Shown in pieces: positions 57,242 through 64,000 of a stretch of 64,000 bases of DNA (positions are counted from its first letter, which is position 1; every line of letters starts with the position of its first letter). The translations under genes and the position numbers were made by a program. The DNA comes from an uncultured Lachnospiraceae bacterium (lineage in GTDB: Bacteria; Bacillota; Clostridia; Lachnospirales; Lachnospiraceae): contig CAMUYA010000002.1 of the NCBI GenBank assembly GCA_947164865.1, positions 1 through 64,000 of the forward strand, read 5' to 3'. The notes beneath the pieces are model-generated. The model was not told the DNA's origin. It did no database searches and saw only the letters and a program-made list of their open reading frames with translations.

Positions 57242-59005
57242 ATGGAAGTACTGAGTATGATCGATGAAAAGGTTTTTGGCGTCTGGTTTTTGATAGGCGC
57301 CGCACTTGTTTTCTGGATGCAGGCGGGCTTTGCCATGTGCGAGGCCGGTTTTACAAGAGCCAAGAATACGGGAAATATCATCATGAAGAACCTGATGGAT
57401 TTCTGTATCGGTACTGTAGTTTTTATCCTTATAGGCTTCGGGTTATTACTTGGCGAGGATCTGGTGGGAATAATCGGTAAGCCGGGATTTGATATTTTTA
57501 CAAATTATGCGGAATTTGACTGGTCCAATTTTGTGTTCAACCTGGTGTTCTGTGCTACCACAGCGACTATCGTTTCAGGATCAATGGCTGAGAGAACAAA
57601 GTTCCTTTCATACTGTGTATACTCCGCGGTTATTTCAGCAATAATCTATCCCGTCGAGGCACACTGGACCTGGGGCGGCGGCTGGCTTTCACAGTTGGGC
57701 TTTCACGATTTTGCAGGATCGAACTGTATCCATATGGTAGGAGGAATTTCCGCTCTAATCGGAGCCGCAATGCTGGGACCCCGTATCGGCAAATTTGTTA
57801 AGGATAAGAACGGAAAGGTCACAAAAGTAAATGCCATCCCGGGGCATAACCTCACGGCAGCAGCGCTGGGAGTATTTATTCTCTGGCTCGGCTGGTACGG
57901 ATTCAACGGCGCTGCCTGTACTTCGGTTCAGCAGCTGGGTTCGGTTTTTGTTACCACAACGATCGCTCCCGCGCTTGCTACTGTCACCTGTATGATCTTT
58001 ACCTGGCTCAGGTACGGTAAGCCGGATGTTTCAATGTGCCTTAACGCCTCTCTTGCGGGACTTGTAGCGATAACCGCTCCCTGTGACGTGACGGATGCTC
58101 TGGGTGCGGTTGTGATCGGAGTGGTAGCGGGGCTTCTGGTATGCTTCGGTGTATGGCTGCTTGACTACAAGCTTCACATAGATGATCCCGTAGGTGCCGT
58201 AGCGGTGCATTGTCTCAATGGTATATGGGGAACCATAGCGGTAGGTCTTTTTGCCACAAACACTGCCCCCGGGTACTCCATAGCAGACAGTGCCGGCAAT
58301 GAACTTGTAGGTCTTTTCTACGGCGGTGGATTAAAGCTTCTGGGAATTCAGCTTGTAGGCATGTGTTCAACAGCACTGTGGACGGCAGTGACCATTACTC
58401 TTACATTTGTGATCATCAAGCTGATCTTTGGCCTAAGGGTAAAGGAAGAGGAAGAAATCACCGGTCTCGATGCAACAGAGCACGGTCTTGCTTCCGCATA
58501 TTCGGGATTCGCGATCATGGATGTATCCAACACACTTGAAATGAGCGTAAACGAGAACACAGATCTCGGAACATCGGATTATGCCGAAGCCACCAAAGCT
58601 CAGAGAGAAGCTGCAGTTCCGGTGCTTAACACTGTGGAGAAGCTTGATACCGGAATCCACAAAGTGGTTATCATAGCAAAGCTTGCAAGGTATGACGCTT
58701 TGCGCAAGGCAATGAACGATCTGGGAGTGACCGGAATGACTGTTACACAGGTAATGGGATGCGGTGTACAGAAGGGTGCCGGTGAATACTACAGAGGAGT
58801 AGAGACTGACGCAACTCTCCTTCCCAAGGTAAAAGTCGAAGTTGTAGTAAGCAAGATTCCCGTAGAGTCGGTGATCGAAGCAGCAAAGAAGACACTCTAC
58901 ACCGGCCATATCGGAGACGGAAAAATATTTGTATACAGCGTAGATAAAGTTGTAAAGATCAGGACCGGAGAAGAAGATTACTCAGCCCTACAGGACGTTG
59001 AGTAA
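57242..59005 (+). CDS. amt-glnK: Ammonium transporter fused to a PII signalling protein
   Basis: The 587-residue protein joins a full Amt channel (about 1-400, eleven or so helices; MCEAGFTRAKN, SMAERTKFLSY, GGWLSQLGFHDFAGSNCIHM) to a complete PII domain (about 473-587). The PII domain has the T-loop GCGVQKGAGEYYRGVET, in which the modifiable Tyr of the YRG motif is kept, LPKVKVEVVV and the B-loop TGHIGDGKIFVYSV. PII normally blocks AmtB when nitrogen is ample; covalent fusion makes the regulator part of each channel subunit. AGGAG lies 8 bases before the ATG at 57242, which I prefer to the GTG at 57233. Confidence 0.94.
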   Translation: MEVLSMIDEKVFGVWFLIGAALVFWMQAGFAMCEAGFTRAKNTGNIIMKNLMDFCIGTVVFILIGFGLLLGEDLVGIIGKPGFDIFTNYAEFDWSNFVFNLVFCATTATIVSGSMAERTKFLSYCVYSAVISAIIYPVEAHWTWGGGWLSQLGFHDFAGSNCIHMVGGISALIGAAMLGPRIGKFVKDKNGKVTKVNAIPGHNLTAAALGVFILWLGWYGFNGAACTSVQQLGSVFVTTTIAPALATVTCMIFTWLRYGKPDVSMCLNASLAGLVAITAPCDVTDALGAVVIGVVAGLLVCFGVWLLDYKLHIDDPVGAVAVHCLNGIWGTIAVGLFATNTAPGYSIADSAGNELVGLFYGGGLKLLGIQLVGMCSTALWTAVTITLTFVIIKLIFGLRVKEEEEITGLDATEHGLASAYSGFAIMDVSNTLEMSVNENTDLGTSDYAEATKAQREAAVPVLNTVEKLDTGIHKVVIIAKLARYDALRKAMNDLGVTGMTVTQVMGCGVQKGAGEYYRGVETDATLLPKVKVEVVVSKIPVESVIEAAKKTLYTGHIGDGKIFVYSVDKVVKIRTGEEDYSALQDVE

Positions 59006-59011
59006 TAAGCG

Positions 59012-59040
59012 CCGAATGCGGTGTCCTAAAGCGCATTCGG
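59012..59040 (+). other. Hairpin after amt-PII
   Basis: CCGAATGCG (59012-59020) and CGCATTCGG (59032-59040) form a perfect 9-bp stem with an 11-base loop directly after the amt-PII stop. There is no T-run, so it is more likely to protect or process the operon mRNA than to end it. Confidence 0.55.
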
Positions 59041-59067
59041 ATGATAGATGAGAAAAGTGCTGAAGCG

Positions 59068-59096
59068 ATGAGGGCTGCGTACTTTGCAGCCCTCAT
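59068..59096 (+). other. Perfect 11-bp hairpin before asnB
   Basis: ATGAGGGCTGC (59068-59078) and GCAGCCCTCAT (59086-59096) pair perfectly around GTACTTT. No T-run follows. With the hairpin at 59012 it makes the amt-asnB gap strongly structured. It lies in the leader of asnB, 35 bases before the start, where it could alter translation or RNA cleavage. Confidence 0.6.
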
Positions 59097-59130
59097 GGAA
59101 AGCGTAAAAAGGAAGAAACGGAGAAAAACA

Positions 59131-60753
59131 ATGTGCGCCATATTAACTTATACAGGTGATGCTGATGAGCAGCTTGTAGCTCAGATGCTCAGAAGAATGA
59201 AGGACAGAGGTCCGGATATGGACCGTATCGTAAAGATAGATAACGGGAGAGGCATAATGGGATTTAACCGTCTTTCGATAATGGGACCCAGCCCCTCCGG
59301 TATGCAGCCCTTTATTCACAACCGGAATATGGTGGTATGTAACGGAGAATTATACGGATTTGAAGATCTGAAAAAATACCTGGAATCATTGGGAGAAAGA
59401 TTTGAAAGCGGCAGCGATTGCGAGATCTTGCTTCCCCTCTATGAGAGACTGGGAACAGCAGTATTCGGGTTCCTTGATGCGGAATTTGCATGTGTGATAT
59501 ACGATGCAGGAAAAGACGACTTTGTAGCGGCGAGGGACCCTATAGGTATCCGCCCTTTATATTACGGATATGACGATAAAAAGCAGATAATCTTTGCCTC
59601 CGAGCCCAAGGCACTGACAGGGGTATGCAAAGAGATAAGGCCCTTCCCTCCCGGGCATTATTACGCTGAAGGTGAGTTTGTATGTTATAAGGATATGACA
59701 GAGGTGTCACGCGGAGCTGCGAACAGGGATCTCGAAAACAGAGACGGAGCCTGTGAGGACTCTCTTGAAGAGATTGCGGACAAAATACATGACAAGCTGA
59801 TCCGTGGAGTTGAAAAAAGATTATCAGCAGACGTTCCTGTAGGGTTTCTTCTTTCAGGCGGACTTGACTCTTCCCTTGTATGCGGGATCGCAGCCGCCGG
59901 GCTTAAGAAGCCGATTGAGACATTTGCGATAGGAATGGATATCGATGCCATTGATCTTAAATATGCAAGAAAGGTGGCGGACTATATCGGAAGCAATCAT
60001 CACGAGGTCATCATATCAAAGCAGGATGTGCTTAATGCGCTGGACCCGGTTATCGAGGCTTTGGGGACTTTTGACATCACTACGATCAGAGCTTCCATCG
60101 GAATGTATCTTCTCTGCAAGTGGATAAGAGAAAACACTAAGGTGAGGGTTGTGCTTACCGGCGAGATCTCGGATGAGCTGTTCGGATATAAATACACGGA
60201 TTTCGCACCCAATGCGCAAGCCTTTCAGGATGAAGCGGCAAAAAGGGTAAGGGAACTTCACATGTATGATGTGCTCAGGGCGGACAGATGCATCAGCGCA
60301 AACTCCCTTGAGGCGAGGGTACCGTTTGGGGATCTTGATTTCGTGAGCTACGTCATGAACATAGACCCGGAGAGAAAACTAAACACATACGGAATAGGGA
60401 AATACCTGTTAAGACATGCTTTTGAGAAGGATGAATTCATTCCGAGAGAGATACTCATGAGAGAGAAAGCAGCCTTTTCGGATGCGGTGGGACATTCACT
60501 CAGGGACGATCTGATAGAGCTGGCGGAAAGCATGTATACGGACAGAGAATATGAAACAGCCCGTATGCAGTATAAGCACGCCCGGCCATTCACCAAGGAA
60601 TCATTATTATATCGGGAGATATTTGAAAAGTATTACAAAGGACAGTCGGAGATGGTTGTAGATTTCTGGATGCCGAATAAAGAGTGGGAAGGGTGCAATG
60701 TGAACGATCCTTCAGCGAGGGTACTCAGCAACTACGGAGCATCGGGAGAATAA
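59131..60753 (+). CDS. asnB: Asparagine synthase (glutamine-hydrolysing)
   Basis: AsnB makes asparagine from aspartate, ATP and glutamine. The start at 59131 puts the catalytic Cys at position 2 (MCAILTYTG), as the N-terminal-nucleophile glutaminase requires; CGGAG lies 7 bases upstream. RRMKDRGPDMDR, FNRLSIMG and NGELYG follow. The synthetase domain has the PP-loop LSGGLDSSLVCG. At 540 residues it resembles E. coli AsnB. An in-frame extension to 59041 has no ribosome site and would bury the Cys. Confidence 0.95.
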   Translation: MCAILTYTGDADEQLVAQMLRRMKDRGPDMDRIVKIDNGRGIMGFNRLSIMGPSPSGMQPFIHNRNMVVCNGELYGFEDLKKYLESLGERFESGSDCEILLPLYERLGTAVFGFLDAEFACVIYDAGKDDFVAARDPIGIRPLYYGYDDKKQIIFASEPKALTGVCKEIRPFPPGHYYAEGEFVCYKDMTEVSRGAANRDLENRDGACEDSLEEIADKIHDKLIRGVEKRLSADVPVGFLLSGGLDSSLVCGIAAAGLKKPIETFAIGMDIDAIDLKYARKVADYIGSNHHEVIISKQDVLNALDPVIEALGTFDITTIRASIGMYLLCKWIRENTKVRVVLTGEISDELFGYKYTDFAPNAQAFQDEAAKRVRELHMYDVLRADRCISANSLEARVPFGDLDFVSYVMNIDPERKLNTYGIGKYLLRHAFEKDEFIPREILMREKAAFSDAVGHSLRDDLIELAESMYTDREYETARMQYKHARPFTKESLLYREIFEKYYKGQSEMVVDFWMPNKEWEGCNVNDPSARVLSNYGASGE

Positions 60754-60836
60754 CTATAAAAAGAACAAAGATAATAACAGAATATCCCGGAATAATGAAT
60801 ACAATCTGCTTGGGATAAATAAGGAGGAACAGGGTT

Positions 60837-62945
60837 ATGGAAAACGGAAAACAGGTAACGGACATTTACGGACAGCTGGTTTTTAACGATAAGATCATGC
60901 GCGAACGTCTGCCCAAGGATGTCTATAAGGCAGTTCATAAGACAATAGAAAACGGCACACATCTTGAGCTTGATGTAGCAAATGCTGTAGCGGCAGCTAT
61001 GAAGGAGTGGGCACTGGAACATGGAGCAACCCACTTTACACACTGGTTCCAACCGATGACCGGGTTAACCGCAGAAAAGCATGACAGCTTCCTGTCTCCA
61101 GAACCCGACGGAAGTGTCATAATGGAGTTTTCGGGAAAAGAGCTTGTAAAGGGTGAGCCGGATGCGTCGAGTTTCCCGTCCGGCGGGCTAAGGGCTACTT
61201 TTGAGGCGAGAGGATATACAGCATGGGATCCGTCTTCTCCTGCATTTATAAAAGACGGATCGTTATATATCCCCACTGCGTTCTGCTCGTACGGCGGTGA
61301 AGCACTCGACAAAAAGACGCCGCTTCTGCGCTCGATGGAGGCTCTTTCAAAAGAGGCTGTTAAAGTCCTTCATCTTCTCGGAAATACTGATGTTACCGGT
61401 GTAGTCACCACTATCGGTTCCGAGCAGGAATACTTCCTTATCGACAAGGAAATGTACATGCAGAGGAAGGATCTTCTGCTCTGCGGAAGAACTCTGATGG
61501 GAGCCCCCGCTCCGAAAGGACAGGAGATGGAAGATCACTACTTTGGTGTTCTCAAGCCGAAGGTTTCGGAATTCATGCACGACCTTGATGAAGAGCTTTG
61601 GAAGCTGGGAGTTCCGGCAAAGACAAAACATAATGAGGTTGCACCTTCACAGCACGAGCTGGCACCGGTTTTTGAGACTGCGAATGTGGCGGTCGATCAT
61701 AACCAGCTCACTATGGAAGTGATGAAAAAGGTTGCCGACAAACGGGGATTTGCCTGTCTTCTTCATGAGAAGCCTTTTGCAGGTGTTAACGGATCGGGTA
61801 AGCATAACAACTGGTCAATCCAGACTAACACCGGAATAAACCTTCTCGATCCCGGAAAGCATCCGGCAGAGAACATCAGATTCCTCGTATTCCTTATGGC
61901 GGTTATCTCAGCTGTTGATGAATACGCTGACATACTCAGAGTATCCGTTGCTTCCGCAGGAAACGATCACCGTCTCGGAGCAAACGAAGCACCGCCGGCT
62001 ATCATATCTGTATTCGTAGGAGATGAGCTTGCGGGGGTTCTCAAATCAATAGAAGAAGGCAAAGAGTTTAACGGTGTCGGAAAAACACAGATGGAGATGG
62101 GTGCGGAAGTTCTTCCCCATATCATGAGAGATACCACCGACAGAAACCGCACATCACCCTTTGCATTCACCGGAAACAAGTTTGAATTCCGTATGCCCGG
62201 CTCGGCCATATCCGTTGCAAACGCAAATATCGTGCTCAATACCGCTGTTGCGGAAGCGCTCGAAAAGATTTACGAACAGCTTAAGGATGTACCCTCCGAA
62301 AGGCTTGATGACGAGATACACGCACTCCTTAAGAAACTTCTTGACGAGCATAAGAGGGTTATCTTTAACGGAAACGGTTACACCGACGAATGGATCGAGG
62401 AGGCCGAAAAGAGAGGTCTTGATAATCTGAAAAGCCTTCCTGCCGCAATGCCAAGATGGATCTCGGAAAAGAGTATTGATCTTTTCACGAAGCACAAAAT
62501 ATTTACTAAAGAAGAGATCTTCTCCCGGTACGAGATCCTTTTGGAGAATTATTCCAAGACGATCCATATTGAATCTCTCACACTTCAGGAGATGGTGAGA
62601 AAAGACTTTATGGAAGGGCTTATCAGCTATCAGAGCGCCGTTGCCGAGGAGGCGGGAAAGAAGAAGGGTCTCTTACCCGATTGTGTATGTGCTCTTGAGA
62701 CGCATATTACGCAAAAGCTGGACTGTCTCTCATCCAAGATATTAAAGTCTCTGGAGAGACTGGCCGAGGATACGGAATCTGCCGAGAAGAAGACGGATGC
62801 ACTTGAGCGCGCGAGCTTCTATCAGGAGACCGTACTCGGAGATATGGAAGTACTTCGTTCCTACGTTGACATGGCAGAGAGCATGATCCCTGAAAGCTAT
62901 CTTCCATACCCGACATACGGAGAAATGCTTTTCGCATTGAGATAA
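60837..62945 (+). CDS. glnN: Glutamine synthetase type III
   Basis: The 702-residue enzyme makes glutamine from glutamate, ammonia and ATP. It has the long type III architecture (a type I enzyme is near 440-470 residues). Landmarks are THFTHWFQPMTGLTAEKHDSF, SFPSGGLRATFEARGYTAWD, FLIDKEMYMQRKDL, NEVAPSQHELAPVFE and GSGKHNNWSIQTNTGINLL. GGAGG lies about 10 bases before the ATG. Its place after amt-PII and asnB and before gltB gives the complete ammonia-assimilation route. Confidence 0.97.
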   Translation: MENGKQVTDIYGQLVFNDKIMRERLPKDVYKAVHKTIENGTHLELDVANAVAAAMKEWALEHGATHFTHWFQPMTGLTAEKHDSFLSPEPDGSVIMEFSGKELVKGEPDASSFPSGGLRATFEARGYTAWDPSSPAFIKDGSLYIPTAFCSYGGEALDKKTPLLRSMEALSKEAVKVLHLLGNTDVTGVVTTIGSEQEYFLIDKEMYMQRKDLLLCGRTLMGAPAPKGQEMEDHYFGVLKPKVSEFMHDLDEELWKLGVPAKTKHNEVAPSQHELAPVFETANVAVDHNQLTMEVMKKVADKRGFACLLHEKPFAGVNGSGKHNNWSIQTNTGINLLDPGKHPAENIRFLVFLMAVISAVDEYADILRVSVASAGNDHRLGANEAPPAIISVFVGDELAGVLKSIEEGKEFNGVGKTQMEMGAEVLPHIMRDTTDRNRTSPFAFTGNKFEFRMPGSAISVANANIVLNTAVAEALEKIYEQLKDVPSERLDDEIHALLKKLLDEHKRVIFNGNGYTDEWIEEAEKRGLDNLKSLPAAMPRWISEKSIDLFTKHKIFTKEEIFSRYEILLENYSKTIHIESLTLQEMVRKDFMEGLISYQSAVAEEAGKKKGLLPDCVCALETHITQKLDCLSSKILKSLERLAEDTESAEKKTDALERASFYQETVLGDMEVLRSYVDMAESMIPESYLPYPTYGEMLFALR

Positions 62946-62997
62946 GAAAATCAAACGACAAATAGGTTTTGTCGACGACTGTAAATCTGTTTGGGTT

Positions 62998-63023
62998 CAC
63001 CTGCTCCCTTACCGGAGCAGGTG
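62998..63023 (+). other. Hairpin immediately before gltB
   Basis: CACCTGCTCC (62998-63007) and GGAGCAGGTG (63014-63023) form a perfect 10-bp stem with loop CTTACC. The gltB ribosome site (TTGAGG) starts 2 bases later. No U-run follows, so it is probably an mRNA stability or translation-control structure. Confidence 0.6.
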
Positions 63024-63041
63024 ATTGAGGATATCACAAAA

Positions 63042-64000
63042 ATGAACGCCACGAATTCAAAAAAACAAAACAAAAAAGTAAAGGGTCAGAGTTTTAATTA
63101 TGATCTTGAGCATGATGCCTGCGGTATCGGTCTAATTGTAAATATTGACGGGTCAAAGGATTACCGCGTGCTTGATGACGCACTCACGATAGTTGAAAAG
63201 CTTGAACACCGCGCGGGAAAAGATGCGACCGGTCAGGTAGGAGACGGCGTGGGCATCCTTCTACAGATCTCCCATGAATTCTTCAAAAAGAGCTGTAAAG
63301 AGTGCGGGATTGAGTTGCGTGATCAGGGAGACTATGGAGTGGGAATGTTCTTCCTTCCGCAGGATAAAATAAAGAGAACCTTTGCGATGCGCATGCTGGA
63401 AGTCATAGTTGAAAAGGAGGGATTGAATTTTCTCGGATGGAGAGAGGTTCCCGTAAAGAAAGATATTCTCGGTAAAGCGGCCATTGACTGCATGCCGTAT
63501 ATTGCACAGTGTTTTGTGGAGAGGCCGGATGATCTTGAGAGGGGTTATGAATTTGACAGGCGTCTTTATGTGATAAGACGCGAGTTTGAACAAAGCTCGG
63601 AAGATACATATATCTGCTCGTTTTCTTCAAGGACCATCGTATACAAAGGTATGTTTCTTGTGGGACAGCTCAGGGCATTCTACGACGATCTGCGCAGCAA
63701 GGAATACAAAACGGCCATTGCGCTGGTACATTCAAGGTTTTCGACCAACACTACTCCCTCATGGAATCGCGCCCATCCCTACAGGATGATCGCCCACAAC
63801 GGAGAGATCAACACAATAAGGGGTAATGCGGATCGTATGCTTGCTCGTCAGGAGACTATGACGCCCTCCTTCGACGAAAAGGACGCCGATAAGATATTTC
63901 CGGTTATATCCAACTCCGGCTCGGATTCGGCCATGCTGGATAACACCTTAGAATTTCTTTACATGAACGGAATCGATCTTCCCCTTGCCATGATGATCAC
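63042..64000 (+). CDS. gltB: Glutamate synthase large subunit, N-terminal part (runs off the window)
   Basis: The gene continues past the window end; 319 codons are visible. After a short basic leader the sequence reads NYDLEHDACGIGLIVNIDG. Cys27 in D-A-C-G-I-G is the glutaminase nucleophile, normally exposed by removal of the propeptide. Typical GltB landmarks follow: VEKLEHRAGKDATGQVGDG, VHSRFSTNTTPSWNRAHPY and AHNGEINTIRGNADRMLARQ. It makes two glutamates from glutamine and 2-oxoglutarate. The start ATG has GAGG 11 bases upstream. Whether gltD follows cannot be seen. Confidence 0.95.
   Translation, partial: MNATNSKKQNKKVKGQSFNYDLEHDACGIGLIVNIDGSKDYRVLDDALTIVEKLEHRAGKDATGQVGDGVGILLQISHEFFKKSCKECGIELRDQGDYGVGMFFLPQDKIKRTFAMRMLEVIVEKEGLNFLGWREVPVKKDILGKAAIDCMPYIAQCFVERPDDLERGYEFDRRLYVIRREFEQSSEDTYICSFSSRTIVYKGMFLVGQLRAFYDDLRSKEYKTAIALVHSRFSTNTTPSWNRAHPYRMIAHNGEINTIRGNADRMLARQETMTPSFDEKDADKIFPVISNSGSDSAMLDNTLEFLYMNGIDLPLAMMI

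Noticed and set aside
59041..59130. N-terminal extension of asnB to the ATG at 59041
   Set aside because: It has no ribosome site, overlaps the perfect hairpin at 59068-59096, and would bury the nucleophilic cysteine that must be residue 2.

Overview
The window looks like the replication-origin region of a chromosome from a Lachnospiraceae-type clostridium, probably a Butyrivibrio or Pseudobutyrivibrio relative. This is inferred from gene content and protein style, not from a database search. Indicators are the low-to-moderate GC content, strong AGGAGG ribosome sites, a RepA_N/DUF6017 initiator, a type III glutamine synthetase, an Amt-PII fusion, HflKC beside mnmE, and the classic order dnaA-dnaN-S4-recF-gyrB-gyrA facing away from rpmH-rnpA-yidD-yidC-jag.

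Layout. Bases 1-6640 (minus strand): an XRE regulator with helical repeats, a small hypothetical protein, a RepA_N-type initiator, an RNA m5U methyltransferase, a YhaM-like exoribonuclease and a membrane HtrA homologue that has lost its catalytic His and Asp. Bases 6742-11280 (plus): mutS2 and an OmpR-type two-component system. Bases 11352-21680 (minus): a cation/proton antiporter, then the replication and gyrase genes. oriC, with four perfect DnaA boxes and several near matches, lies at about 21759-21998 between dnaA and rpmH. Bases 22156-30648 (plus): the conserved rpmH to mnmG block, with an hflK-hflC pair between jag and mnmE.

After mnmG the usual rsmG and parA/parB genes are absent. Two perfect parS-like sites (30705 and 32624) sit in long non-coding gaps instead. 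Bases 31000-55000 form an accessory region of mostly single genes: a Nudix hydrolase, oxidoreductases, an M42 peptidase, a P-loop kinase-GNAT fusion, lipoproteins, methyltransferases, two chemotaxis receptors, two GGDEF proteins and a MATE exporter. It carries signs of decay and rearrangement: a 395-bp direct duplication that cut a lipoprotein gene (36240-36634 and 38524-38918), an orphan C-terminal gene fragment (46197-46436), a possible frameshift near 34400, and a GC-rich non-coding block at 31497-31814.

The right end (55047-64000) is a glutamine and nitrogen block: pyrG (CTP synthase) on the minus strand, then amt-PII, asnB, glnN and the start of gltB on the plus strand. The pyrG and amt leaders face away from each other and share the same module: a near-consensus sigma-A promoter followed at once by a hairpin with an AAAGGC hexaloop that is mutually exclusive with an intrinsic terminator. 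The amt leader has a second such pair. The A-x-x-G hexaloop resembles targets of ANTAR antitermination proteins, so one RNA-level switch may control ammonia uptake and glutamine-using enzymes together. This is the observation most worth following up.
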